Shown here piece by piece: positions 11,842 to 25,200 of a stretch of 64,000 nucleotides of DNA. Source of the stretch: Halichondria panicea. Its lineage: Eukaryota > Porifera > Demospongiae > Suberitida > Halichondriidae. The notes below the pieces were generated by a model. It was not told the DNA's origin and did no database searches. It saw nothing but the letters and a program-made list of their open reading frames with translations. Numbering within the stretch: position 1 is the first letter of the stretch; each line of letters opens with the position of its first letter. A program made the position numbers and the translations under genes. The stretch is taken from contig NC_087388.1 of NCBI RefSeq assembly GCF_963675165.1, positions 2,024,800 through 2,088,799 of the forward strand, read 5' to 3'.

Positions 11842-12169
11842 ACAATGTATGTATGTATGTCACGCTCAAGAATGTTACGCTTCAGGAATGCGGAATTGGG
11901 TGTGGATACATTCGGTTAATCTTTATTACCTCCAAACTGATCTACTTTTGGCATAAGGCCACACCAAATTAATGTTATGTTTCATGGATTTTCTGGATCA
12001 TAATTTTGCAGAATGCCAAAAAAAATAAACCAATTATTGGTCGAGGTCAGAATAGCCACGTGATCTAGCAAAACGTTGTAATGTTTTGCTAAAGTGACTT
12101 TTTGTGGGGTGTGTTGTGACTCCGTTTGTGGTTTTATAATGATATTCATCATTTTTTAAATTTTTTGCT

Positions 12170-12980
12170 GCATCAGCAGAGCCTTGCATCTCTCTTCTCA
12201 CCCTTGCAGCTACCAATAGCTAGCGTTTTAGTGCAGAGCTAGCTACTAACAGGGGCGTTTCTAGAGATTGAAGCAGGGGGTGCTCAAGAGCACAGAAAAA
12301 ATGGAGCCGCGCGCAATTTTACGCCCCCGCATTTATTGTGGCGCGTTTTTTACATGTATAGCGTGACAATAAGAGTATCAAGACATAATTATGAGTCAGT
12401 CATCTTGTAGGATCTCCGTGCTCTATTCTCCTGGGGTACATCCTAGCAAACTGGTCAATCACTGCAATGGGGATGTTCAGTCAGCCTGTGTTAGCCATTG
12501 CTTCTCAGTATCTCTCAGTGGTGACTGGGAGAGTGCAGAGGATCTTGATCAGCTATTATCAGGAGTGCATTATGCATTACATAACAACATTGGAATGGCA
12601 ATGCTGATTGTGCATTCTCAATTGGGCGTGGTCATGCCTTGTAATTGTGAGATAGAGCTGCACGTACCTCTGGAGTTGCACAGCTAGCTACTGAGTGATA
12701 GGATTAATTTCATGGTTGTCTGGGAGGACAGGGGGGTGCTCAAGCCCCCAAAGCCCCCACTTTACACGCCACTGACTAAGTAGAGTAGCAACGCTCGGTG
12801 GACAAGTTTTGCTATGCACTCTTCTGAAAAGGCTGCAATGGCATTCCAAGTAACCAAAACTAGGCATAACTCGAGAACGAAGCATTATTTTGCAAATCTA
12901 CACATTAAAATCCAAAAAAACATGACTAGAAGCCTATAGAAACTCTTACTTACACTTCATTGATCCTTGAGCAGCTGTAG
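12170..12980 (-). repeat. Dispersed repeat, copy interrupted by a transposon
   Basis: Reverse-complement copy of 10545-10830. Its two halves (12170-12249 and 12775-12980) join perfectly when the 525-bp element and one 5-bp duplication are removed. Similarity may extend further left, towards 12034. Confidence 0.7.
12250..12774. mobile_element. 525-bp hAT-like non-autonomous element with 5-bp TSD
   Basis: The element begins CAGGGGCGTTTCTAGA and ends ACACGCCACTG. It is flanked by ACTAA at 12245-12249 and 12775-12779. The uninterrupted paralogous site near 10731-10757 has a single ACTAA, which confirms both insertion and TSD length. A 98-codon frame inside (12391-12687) shows no transposase features. 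The superfamily call (hAT-like with 5-bp TSDs) is inference from terminus and TSD. Confidence 0.85.
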
Positions 12981-13146
12981 CAGTCTACACACACAAACAC
13001 ACGGACACACAGTCACACACATAATATGGGGTGTTATCTGTGTCAAAATGACTGACAATGTACACACGTGCGCATTCATATACACATTACAATATGCATG
13101 TCAACGTTACAATATGCATGAATGTGCGTATACATGTTACAGTATA

Positions 13147-13699
13147 CTGTGGAACCTCCATTAACGACCACCTCCAAAGAGCAAACCACATGCTATATAA
13201 CGGCCAAGAGCTCAGGTCCGAATTGAAACTACAATGACTTCAATGTAAAGCAACCTCTCAGGAGCGACCACCTCTCTACTCCATATAACGAGCAACTTTC
13301 TAGTCTCTCCAATCAGCTTTAGATGGAAAATATCCTTCCAGAACGGACAGCCACACCCAGAATTAGCAGGAAATTATTGCTGAGATAGCATTATTTGTAC
13401 GATCATGAAAACCTTAGACTCGCAAGCCGTCACTGTTGCACGGCGAACAGTAGTCTCAACACGGAGTTTGACCAGTGTACTGTTCGCCGTGCAACAGTGA
13501 CGGCTTGCGAGTCTATGAAAACCTAGCTGTAGCTTGTCTCTACAGCCTTTTCAAAGATTGTATGAGCATGCAGTTAGCAAAGCCCCAAGATTCATTTACA
13601 GCAAGAAATGGCTGGCAATCGAAACCTCCCAAGTAAGACCACCTCTCTATAACGGCCAAAAGACTGTTCCCCAATGTCCGTTTTATGGAGGTTCCACTG
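13147..13699. mobile_element. pogo/mariner-like MITE (TA-flanked)
   Basis: The ends CTGTGGAACCTCCATTAACG and its inverted partner GGAGGTTCCACTG are flanked by TA on both sides (13145-13146, 13700-13701). Inner segments repeat the ATAACGG/GCCA motif usual for this MITE type. It contains a second, nested element at 13415-13515. Confidence 0.75.
13415..13515. mobile_element. 101-bp foldback element with 9-bp TSD
   Basis: Two perfectly complementary 38-nt arms (13415-13452 and 13478-13515, starting TAGACTCGCAAGCCGTC) flank a 25-nt loop. TGAAAACCT occurs directly before (13406-13414) and after (13516-13524). A 9-bp TSD with long TIRs is typical of Mutator-like (MULE) elements, so I infer a MULE-derived foldback MITE, inserted in a pogo-like MITE. 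Confidence 0.88.
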
Positions 13700-13836
13700 T
13701 ATGTCAATATACACATTACAATATGCAATGTTATGAATAATTATCGTATACCAGCGTGCATGTCAACATGCATATCGTATACATTTATATGCACGTACAC
13801 AGATACAATATGCATGCATGTCAATATGTAGTGTTG

Positions 13837-14065
13837 CAAGCCACGCCCCTTCACTCGAAGAAAAGTTTAACAACAGTCCCAGTGGAATTTAATTACGTAT
13901 TTACTTTTTCACGCCCACTATTAGCTGCTCAGTGTATCAGCATGCTAATCCATGACATCATGTGGTGTGCATGGTTTAACGATTATGACGTTTCACAAAT
14001 TTACAATCTGATTGGCGACGGCACACTGTTGCCAGACCCTTCTTAGAGTGAAGGGGTGTGGCTTG
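13837..14065. mobile_element. MITE with CAAGCCACGCCCCTTCACTC ends
   Basis: Inverted ends CAAGCCACGCCCCTTCACTC and AGTGAAGGGGTGTGGCTTG bound a 229-bp non-coding segment. TSD not resolved. Confidence 0.65.
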
Positions 14066-14094
14066 AGAGACTATAGTCAACATGCATGTCAACA

Positions 14095-14497
14095 TACTGT
14101 ATTTACTTGATTAAACGCCCGGGCGTTTATTTCATATCGAAGTCTGTAAAGGAGGCGTTTAAACGAGATGGGTGCTTATTCGAAATCAGGAGCGTTTATT
14201 ATTATGTCTACTCCGAACTCTTGCACAGCAGGTGTTATTATGCTCTTTTTGGCTGCTGCCACAGCTCTTAGCTTAAATCGTAAGTCATAGGAGTGGTGTT
14301 TCTACCTCCGTGTTGGTATCTCTCTCTCTGCCATCATAAAAGATATTATCCTATACTGCCATGCTTGCAACTGGTTCCACGTGCTAATTCAGCTCCACCC
14401 ACAGTGCCACGCCCATACATGGGCGATTATTTAAGATGGGCGCTTATTGACAAAGACAGAGCTTTTACCATGGGCGTTTAATCAAGTAAATACGATA
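14095..14497. mobile_element. MITE with GTATTTACTTGATTAAACGC ends
   Basis: GTATTTACTTGATTAAACGC at the left pairs with GGGCGTTTAATCAAGTAAATAC at the right. A second copy lies in the opposite orientation at 29070-29810, inside an intron of the ankyrin gene and itself carrying an insertion. No coding content. Confidence 0.8.
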
Positions 14498-15702
14498 CTT
14501 AATTTATGATTGTAGATGAAAAGGGTGGAGCCTAGATTATTGTGGTCATTGGGTCAAAGTACACTACATCTCTACTCACGTGGAATGCATATTGTAACAT
14601 GTATACATGCATATTGTAATGTATGAAAATAAAATACAACTGCGCGAGGCTAGTCATGCGTGTGCGTATACCTAGTACTATAGTACTATATATAGCTATA
14701 CTGTAGTCAATGGTGGTGTTTACTATTATGTGTTGGAGAGGAAACTGTCCCCCTATATAGGTGTTACCTATAATTATGGCTATATGATTATGTGTGTATA
14801 AGCCACGAACCTGTATCTTCAGCCGGCTTGTTATTCCAGTACCCGGTATGAGGTAATGCTAAAAAGAAATCCCTAATTAGCAACACACTGGGTGAAACCA
14901 CAGAGAAAGAGAGGGATTAGCAACAGATCACATTCTCACACATAATCAATTCAGCTATAAGAGCTTGACGTGACAAGCCATCTGTGTTTCCCCCCCCCCA
15001 CCAACCGTGATGGAAGCAGAATTCTTACACTGACAGTAAGACAAACGTTTGTCCACGTTAAGTAGGCGGCCTCGATTAAACCGCAGGGAAATATGGATGG
15101 CTATTTGAGCACTTTTGTTGCTCTTTCCTGTATCTATGGTGAAACAGACACACACGCGTGCACTGTAAAAACTATGAGTTAAAGTGACTCGCGGTTGCGG
15201 GTCACGAATGGCTCACCAAATTCATACACTCATGGGTTATCGGCAATGAGTTAAATGAACCAATGCATGGGTTACCTTATTGAGTGGGTTAAAAAAGTGA
15301 GTTGATTGTTTTGACTTTTGAATAACATACAATGATCAATATGCAGTATGCAGCACACAATCAGCATTAGCATTGAATGCTAATGCTTCACTACACAATT
15401 ATACAATATCACCAGCAAGAGTTCTCCTAGAAATTCTCCCTTACGCCCAGCAAACCGGGACATTCCTCTTATAGGGATGTGGAATAGCAGTTATTTTCAT
15501 AACATCTAAAGCACTTTGCTTTGCAACTGCAGGCAGTGCAGTCTAGAGTGTCTTCAGAATTAAGATTCCTATACACCGGCATCAAAACAATAGCTTTTTG
15601 AGTGTAGTAATGCCATCATACGATTACCAGAGCTCGATCTTCGATGATTTTTTAAGCTCACCTGATTCGCAAAATTATTAGTTACCACACATATAATTTA
15701 TA
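14498..15702. other. No gene seen
   Basis: AT-rich spacer with ATGCATATTGTAA-like words recurring near 14590-14620 (and at 13070-13140). No supported frame, RNA or clear element boundary. Confidence 0.5.
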
Positions 15703-16148
15703 CAGTAGACTCTCGCTATTCCGGCTCTCTGAAGTACGGCCACCTCGATATACCGGCCATTAATTTGGTTTGGCGCGGAATGCTAGCTAGCACAAAACTC
15801 ACCCTGAAATGCGGCAACTCACTATTCCGTATACTGGCCAGTGCTGGTTGCCCCAAACTATAAGAGGGATGAATAGTGCCAAAATGTACAGTAAACAACC
15901 AAACAAGGTTTTCAATGTAATTTTATACGTTTATTACGGCCGGATATGAGGTGTGGTTTGGCAAACAAAATTAAAATAATAGAGAGCAAAATGATTCATT
16001 ATCATTCATTATTCTCGAGGCACAACTGCAAAATTAGTCATTATATTCGAGGTAACGTCGGTTTTTTAGCCGCAGCTATTTTCTGAAATACAGCCACCTC
16101 GCTATTCCGCACTGTCCCAAGGGTGACCGGATTAATGAGAGTCTACTG
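15703..16148. mobile_element. pogo/Tigger-like MITE just upstream of gene A
   Basis: The ends CAGTAGACTCTCGCTATTCC and its inverted partner (GGATTAATGAGAGTCTACTG) are flanked by TA (15701-15702, 16149-16150). Terminal CAGTAGA...CTCGCTATTCCGG sequence is typical of pogo/Tigger MITEs. It ends 108 bp before the proposed ATG of gene A, so it may contribute to the promoter. A related copy is at 45459-46291. Confidence 0.82.
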
Positions 16149-16256
16149 TACATGCTAATTATGTTACTACTTAAATGCTGTACTATTATACTGTAACAAT
16201 AGCATGCACTATAATAGATCTAAATGTATCAGTATAGTATACTTTATTGTGTAGAA

Positions 16257-19200
16257 ATGGCTGGCGAAAGCCAGTCATGTGATACTCCCCTGCACACTGC
16301 TGCAAGCCGTGGGGACTTAGATGAGGTCAGAGAGCTGTTGAAAACAAAGCAATATGAAGCGGACGTCAGAAACTCCAACAACCAAACATCTCTTCATCTT
16401 GCATGTGCTAATGGTCATCTCGATACGGTTTGGACACTAGCCAATGACTTTGGTGCTGACATAGGAGCTATTGATAATGGCGGTAATACACCATTGCTCT
16501 TTGCTGCGAAGAACAAACATGTGCAAATAATTGTCATGTTGATCCTATTATTGATGTGTGGTAGACACCGCTCCAATGGAATAAGACTACCATGTTTCTT
16601 TAACCGTACTCAGATGATTTCTCATCATGTTAAAATCTATGAGGATATTCTCTTTGACTTTTACAATGATTTTGAAGCTGTCGAGAAAACTTTGCTAATG
16701 ATATTCAAATTCTTTGTCGATTATAACGAATTTAGAGATTATAATTATAATAATAATGGCTTTATTACATTGTTTGTAGCTGCATCACTAGGTCTTATAG
16801 ACTTGATTAAACGACTTGTTACAGAGAAAAAAGCAGATCTCAATATTATAGGCTTCCATGGCTTGTCTATTCTCCACTGCATCTGCTTTGGAGGACAAGT
16901 ACTGCTCATGGAGAATCTTATTTCAGAGTATGGTATTGACCCCCTGTTAAAAGATAACATTGGGCGCTCTGCTCTGTATTATGCAGCAAAAAGTGGAGGT
17001 CCCTATTCGTGTGTTAGTGGCCACATAAAAGTAGTAGACACCCTAGTGACAATGTATGGTCTCAATCCCACCGATAGAGATAATAATGGAGACACACCTC
17101 TACATTGGGCAACTATGGCAGGACAACTTGAAACAGTAAGACACTTGATCAGTAACTACAGTGCTAATATTGATTGCACTAATAATAGGAACAAAACTCC
17201 ATTGATGATAGCTGTGCAGACTGGTAATACACATGTTGTGGATGTGTTTGTGAAAGAATTCAACAGCGATTGCCATGTCCGAAGTTACAATGGTCGTACT
17301 CTCCTTCACTATGCATGCAACGATGGCCATATAGAACTGATAGACAAACTGGCGATGGAATATGGCCTCGATCTCGCAGATAAAGATAACGAAGGAAACA
17401 CACCTCTACATATTGCAGCCGCTAGAGGACGTGTTGAAATAGTGAGACACCTGATCAGTAAGCACAGTGTTGATATTGATTGCACTAATAATCAGAACAT
17501 TACACCAATGTTGCTAGCTGCACTGAATGGGCATGTGCATGTTTTAGATGCGTTAATCAAAGAATTCAACTGCACTTGTCATGTCCGAGGTTATACTCTT
17601 CTTCACTCTGTGTGCAAGCGAGGCCATATAGAACTGATAGATAAACTGGTGATGGAATATGGCTTCGATATAGCAGATAAAGACAACGAAGAAAACACAC
17701 CTCTACATGTTGCAGCCATGGTAGGGCATGTTGAAACAGTGACACACCTAATCAGTAAGCACAGTGCTGATTGCCATGTTCGAGGTTACAATGGTTATAC
17801 TCTACTGCACTATGCATGCAAATGTGGCCATATAGAACTGACAGATAAGCTGGTGATGGAATATGGCCTCGATCTCGCGGATAGAGATAATGAAGGAAAC
17901 ACACCTCTACATATTGCAGCATTGTACGGACTTGTTGAAACAGTGAGACACCTGATCAGTAAGCATAGTGTTGACATTGATTGCACTAATAATCAGAAAA
18001 ATACCCCAATGATGCTAGCTGCAATGAATGGTCATGCGCGTATTTTAGATGCGTTAATCAAAGAATTCAACTGCACTTGTCATGTCCGAGGTTATACTCT
18101 TCTTCACTCTGTGTGCAAGCGAGGCCATATAGAACTGATAGATAAACTGGTGATGGAATATGGCTTCGATATAGCAGATAAAGACAACGAAGAAAACACA
18201 CCTCTACATGTTGCAGCCATGACAGGTCATGTTGAAACAGTGAGACACCTGATCAGTAAGCACAGTGCTGATTGCCATGTTCGAGGTTACAATGGTTATT
18301 CTATACTTCACTATGCGTGCAAATGTGGCCATATAGAACTGACAGATACTCTGGTGATGGAATATGGCCTCTATCTCGGAGATAGAGATAATGATGGAAA
18401 CACACCTCTACATATTGCAGCCGCTGAAGGACATGTTGTAACTGTGAGACACATAATCAGTAAGCATAGTGCTGATATCAATTGCACTAATAATCAGAAC
18501 AATACTCCATTGATGCTAGCTACACTGAATGGTCATGTGCATGTTTTAGATCCGTTAATCAAAGAATTCAACAGCAATTGTCATGTCCAAGGTTACAACG
18601 GTTATACTCTACTTCACTATGCGTGCAAATGTGGCCATATAGAACTGACAGATAAACTGGTAATGGAATATGGCCTCGATCTCGCGGATAGAGATAATGA
18701 TGGAAACACACCTCTACATATTGCAGTCGCTGAAGGACATATTGTAACAGTGAGACACCTAATCAGTAAGCATAATGCTGATGTTGACTGCACTAATAAC
18801 CAGAACGCTACTCCGTTGATGCTAGCTGTGATGGGTGGTCATACACATGTTTTGGATGCATTAGTCAAAGAATTCAGCAGTAGTTGTCATGTCCGAAATA
18901 GCAATGGTAATACTCTACTTCACTTTGCGTGCAAGGGTAGCCATATAGAACTGACAGATAAATTGGTGATGGAATATGGCCTCGATCTTGCAGATAGAGA
19001 TAATGAAGGAAACACACCTTTACATATTGCAGCCATGGCAGGACATGTTGAAACCGTGAGACACCTGATCAGTAAGCATAGTGTTGATATTGATTGCACT
19101 AATAATCAGAAAAATACCCCAATGATGCTAGCTGCAATGAATGGTCATGCGCGTATTTTAGATGCGTTAATCAAAGAATTCAACTGCACTTGTCATGTCC

Positions 19201-22200
19201 GAGGTTATACTCTTCTTCACTCTGTGTGCAAGCGAGGCCATATAGAACTGATAGATAAACTGGTGATGGAATATGGCTTCGATATAGCAGATAAAGACAA
19301 CGAAGAAAACACACCTCTACATGTTGCAGCCATGACAGGTCATGTTGAAACAGTGAGACACCTGATCAGTAAGCACAGTGCTGATTGCCATGTTCGAGGT
19401 TACAATGGTTATTCTATACTTCACTATGCGTGCAAATGTGGCCATATAGAACTGACAGATACTCTGGTGATGGAATATGGCCTCTATCTCGGAGATAGAG
19501 ATAATGATGGAAACACACCTCTACATATTGCAGCCGCTGAAGGACATGTTGTAACTGTGAGACACATAATCAGTAAGCATAGTGCTGATATCAATTGCAC
19601 TAATAATCAGAACAATACTCCATTGATGCTAGCTACACTGAATGGTCATGTGCATGTTTTAGATCCGTTAATCAAAGAATTCAACAGCAATTGTCATGTC
19701 CAAGGTTACAACGGTTATACTCTACTTCACTATGCGTGCAAATGTGGCCATATAGAACTGACAGATAAACTGGTAATGGAATATGGCCTCGATCTCGCGG
19801 ATAGAGATAATGATGGAAACACACCTCTACATATTGCAGTCGCTGAAGGACATATTGTAACAGTGAGACACCTAATCAGTAAGCATAATGCTGATGTTGA
19901 CTGCACTAATAACCAGAACGCTACTCCGTTGATGCTAGCTGTGATGGGTGGTCATACACATGTTTTGGATGCATTAGTCAAAGAATTCAGCAGTAGTTGT
20001 CATGTCCGAAATAGCAATGGTAATACTCTACTTCACTTTGCGTGCAAGGGTAGCCATATAGAACTGACAGATAAATTGGTGATGGAATATGGCCTCGATC
20101 TTGCAGATAGAGATAATGAAGGAAACACACCTCTACATATTGCAGCCATGGCAGGACATGTTGAAACCGTGAGACACCTGATCAGTAAGCATAGTGTTGA
20201 TATTGATTGCACTAATAATCAGAAAAATACCCCAATGATGCTAGCTGCAATGAATGGTCATGCGCGTATTTTAGATGCGTTAATCAAAGAATTCAACTGC
20301 ACTTGTCATGTCCGAGGTTATACTCTTCTTCACTCTGTGTGCAAGCGAGGCCATATAGAACTGATAGATAAACTGGTGATGGAATATGGCTTCGATATAG
20401 CAGATAAAGACAACGAAGAAAACACACCTCTACATGTTGCAGCCATGACAGGTCATGTTGAAACAGTGAGACACCTGATCAGTAAGCACAGTGCTGATTG
20501 CCATGTTCGAGGTTACAATGGTTATTCTATACTTCACTATGCGTGCAAATGTGGCCATATAGAACTGACAGATACTCTGGTGATGGAATATGGCCTCTAT
20601 CTCGGAGATAGAGATAATGATGGAAACACACCTCTACATATTGCAGCCGCTGAAGGACATGTTGTAACTGTGAGACACATAATCAGTAAGCATAGTGCTG
20701 ATATCAATTGCACTAATAATCAGAACAATACTCCATTGATGCTAGCTACACTGAATGGTCATGTGCATATTTTAGATCCGTTAATCAAAGAATTCAACAG
20801 CAATTGTCATGTCCAAGGTTACAACGGTTATACTCTACTTCACTATGCGTGCAAATGTGGCCATATAGAACTGACAGATAAACTGGTAATGGAATATGGC
20901 CTCGATCTCGCGGATAGAGATAATGATGGAAACACACCTCTACATATTGCAGTCGCTGAAGGACATATTGTAACAGTGAGACACCTAATCAGTAAGCATA
21001 ATGCTGATGTTGACTGCACTAATAACCAGAACGCTACTCCGTTGATGCTAGCTGTGATGGGTGGTCATACACATATTTTGGATGCATTAGTCAAAGAATT
21101 CAGCAGTAGTTGTCATGTCCGAAATAGCAATGGTAATACTCTACTTCACTTTGCGTGCAAGGGTAGCCATATAGAACTGACAGATAAACTGGTGATGGAA
21201 TATGGCCTCGATCTCGCGGATAGAGATAATGATGGAAACACACCTCTACATATTGCAGCCATGGCAGGACATGTTGAAACCGTGAGACACCTGATCAGTA
21301 AGCATAGTGTTGATATTGATTGCACTAATAATCAGAACAATACCCCAATGAACCTTGCTGCAATGAATGGATGTGCGCATGTTTTGGATTTATTAGTTAA
21401 AAAATTCAACAGCAGTTGTCATGTTCGAGGTTACAATGGTTATACTCTACTTCACTATGCGTGCAAAGGTGGCCATACAGAACTGATAGACAAACTGGTG
21501 ATGGAATATGGTCTTGATCTCGCAGATAGAGATAATGATGGAAACACTCCTCTACATATTGCAGCCGTGGCAGGACATGTTGAAGTAGTGAGACACCTGA
21601 TCAGTAGGCGTAGTGTTGACATTGATTGCACTAATAAACAGAACAATACCCCAATGATGCTAGCTGCAATGAATGGTCATGCGCATGTATTAGATGCGTT
21701 AATCAAAGAATTCGACAGCAATTGCCATGTTCAAGGTTATACTCTTCTTCACTCTGTGTGTGAGCGTGGCCATATAGATAAACTGGTGATGGAATATCAT
21801 TATAGCCTCAATCTCGCAGATAGAGATAATGATGGAAACACACCTCTACATATTGCAGCCATGTACGGACATTTTGAAACAGTGAAACACCTGATCAGTA
21901 AATACAGTGCTGATATTGATAGCATGAATAATGGCCAAAAGCAAGCTACAAGCCTTGGAGCTTTAGATGAGGTCAGAGAGCTGTTGAAAACAAAGCGATA
22001 TGAAGTGGACGCCAGAAACTCCAACAATCAGACATCTCTTCATCTTGCATGTGCTAACGGTCATATTGATACGGTTTGGACGCTAGCCAATGACTTTGGT
22101 GCTGACATAGGAGCTATTGATAATAGTGGTATTACACCATTGCTCTTTGCTGCTAAGAACAAACATGTACAAATAATTATCATGTTGGTTTTATTATCTA

Positions 22201-25200
22201 TGTGTGGTAGACACCACTCCAATGGAATAAGAGTGCCATGTTCCTTTCATTGTAGTCAGATTAATTCTCATAATGGTAAAATCTTTGAAGATGTCCTCTT
22301 TGAGTATTGCAATGATTCTGATGCTGAGGAAAAGGCTATGCTAATGATAAGCACATTTTTTGGAAATTATATCGAATTCAAAGAATACAATGATAATGGA
22401 TTCTTTACACTGCTTGTAGCTGCATCACTTGGTCTCAAAGACTTGATTAATCGGCTTGTTACAGAAAAAAAAGCAGACCTAAATATTAAGGGCTTTCGTG
22501 GCTTGTCTGTGCTCCATTGTGCTTGCTTTGGAGGACATGTATTGCTCATGGAAACTCTTATTTCAGAATATGGTATTGACCCTCTGGTTAAAGATAACAT
22601 TGGGCGCTCGGCTTTATTTTATGCTGCAAAAAGTGGTGCTGCCAATTCGTGCGATGGTGGCCACATTGAAGTAATAGACAAACTAGTAACGCATTTTGGT
22701 CTCAATCCCGCAGATAGAGATAATAATGGAGATACACCTCTTCATTGGGCAGCCTGGGCAGGAAAGGTTGAAACAGTGAGATGCCTGATTATTAAGCACA
22801 GCGCTGATATTGATTGCACTAACAATAACAACAACACACCATCGATAGTAGCTGCAGGTATTGCTCATTTGCATGTTGTGGATGCATTAGTCAAAGAATT
22901 CAATAGCAGTTGTAATATTCGAGGTAGAAATGGTCGTACACTCCTTCACTTCGCATGCCATCGTGGTCATATAGGGCTAATAGACAAACTGGTGATGGAA
23001 TATGGTCTCAATCCCACACATAGAGATAATGATGGAAACACACCTCTACATATTGCAGCCGCTAGAGGACATGTTGAAACAGTGAGACACCTGATCCTTA
23101 AGTACAGTGTTGACATTGATTGTACTAATAATCAGAACACTACCCCGTTGATGGTAGCTGCTCTGAATGGTCAAATGCTTGTTTTGGATACATTTCTCAA
23201 AATATTTAACGGTAGTCATCAAGTCCGAGATTGTGATGGACATACTCTCCTTCACTGTGCATGTGAACATGGCCACATAGAACTGATAGACAAACTAGTG
23301 ATAGAATATGGCCTTGATCCCGCAAAGAAAGATAATGAAGGAAACACACCTCTACATATTGCAGCCAGGGAAGGATTTGTTGAAGCAGTGAGATACCTGA
23401 TCAGTAAACACGGTGCTGATATTGAATGCACAAATAATCAGAAGAGTACTGCATTGATGCTAGCTGCGCTACGTGGTCATATGCATGTTTTGAATGTATT
23501 AATCAAAGAATTCAAGTGCAATTGTCATATCCGAAGTTACAATGGTCAAACTCTCATTCACTATGCATGCTATGGTGGTCATATAGAACTGATGGACAAA
23601 CTGGTAATGGAATATGGCCTCGATCCCACAGATAAAAATAACAATGGAAACACACCTCTCCATATTGCAGCCGCTAAAGGACATGTTGAAACAGTGAGAC
23701 ACTTGATCAGTAAGTACAGTGCTGATATTGACTGCACTAATAATCAGAGTGATACACCATTGATGGTAGCTGTGCTGAATGGTCATATGCATATTTTTGA
23801 TTCGTTAGTCAATGTATTCAGTAGCAGTTGTCATGTCCGAGGATATAATGGTTATACTCTCCTTCATTGTGCCAGTGATGGTGGTCATATAAAACTGATA
23901 GACAAACTGGTGATGGAATATGGCCTCGATCCTGCAGATAGAGATAGTAATAGAAACACACCTCTACATATTGCAGCTGCTAAAGGACATGTTGAAGTAG
24001 TGAGACACCTGATCAGTAAACACAGTGCTGATATTGATTGCATTAATAATGAAAACATTACACCGTTGATGCTAGCTGCGTGGACTGGTAGTACACATGT
24101 TTTAGATGTGTTAGTTAAAGAATTAAATAGCAATTGTTATATGCAACGTTACAATGGCCGTACTCTCCTTCACTATGCATGTAATGATGGCAATATAGAA
24201 TTGATAGACAAACTTGTAATGGAGTATGGCCTAGATCTTGCAGATAAAGATAATGATGGAAACACACCTCTACACATTGCAGCCATTAAAGGACATGTTG
24301 AAACAGTGAGACACCTCATCATCAAATACAGTGTTGACTTTGATTGCATTAATAAACAAAATAATACACCATTGATGGTAACTGCGCTGAATGGTAATAA
24401 ACGTGTTTTGGATGCGTTAGTCAAGGAATTCAACAGCAGTTGTCATGTCCGAGGTTACAATGGATATACTCTACTTCACTTTGCGTGCAAAGGTGGCCAT
24501 ATAGAACTGACAGATAAACTAGTGATGGAGTATGGCCTCGATCTCGCAGATAGAGATAATGATGGAAATACATCTCTACACATTGCAGCCATTAAAGGAC
24601 ATGTTGAAACAGTGAGACACCTGATCAGTAGGCACAGTGCTAGTGTAGATTGTATTAATAAACAGAACAATACACCATTGATGTTAGCTGCACTGAATGG
24701 TAATAAACATGTTTTGGATGTGTTAGTCAAGGATTTCAACAGCATTTGTCATGTCCGAGGTTACAATGGTTATACCCTACTTCACTTTGCGTGCAAAGGT
24801 GGCCATATAGAACTGACAGATAAACTGGTGATGGAATATGGCCTCGATCTCGCTGATAGAGATAACGAAGGTAACACACCTCTACACATTGCAGCCGCTA
24901 AAGGACATGTTGAAACAGTGAGACACCTGATCAGTAAGCAGATTGTTGATATTGATTGCACTAATGATCAGAACATTACACCATTAATGGCAGCTGTGAT
25001 GAATGGTCATGTGAATGTTTTTGATTCATTAGTCAAAGAATTTAATAGCTGTTCTTATGTCCAGGGAAACAATGGTTATACTCTCCTTCACTATGCATGC
25101 TGTGGTGGCCATATAGAGCTGATAGACAAACTTGTGATAGAATATGGCCTTGATCTTGTAGATGGAGATTGTGATGGAAACACACCTCTACATATTGCAG

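Noticed and set aside
12391..12687. 98-codon frame as a transposon gene
   Set aside because: It lies wholly inside the 525-bp element and shows no transposase, DNA-binding or peptide features.
16224..16256. Start of gene A at the upstream ATG
   Set aside because: Gene D shares sequence only from the MADD/MAGE methionine, and the extra 11 codons are not conserved.
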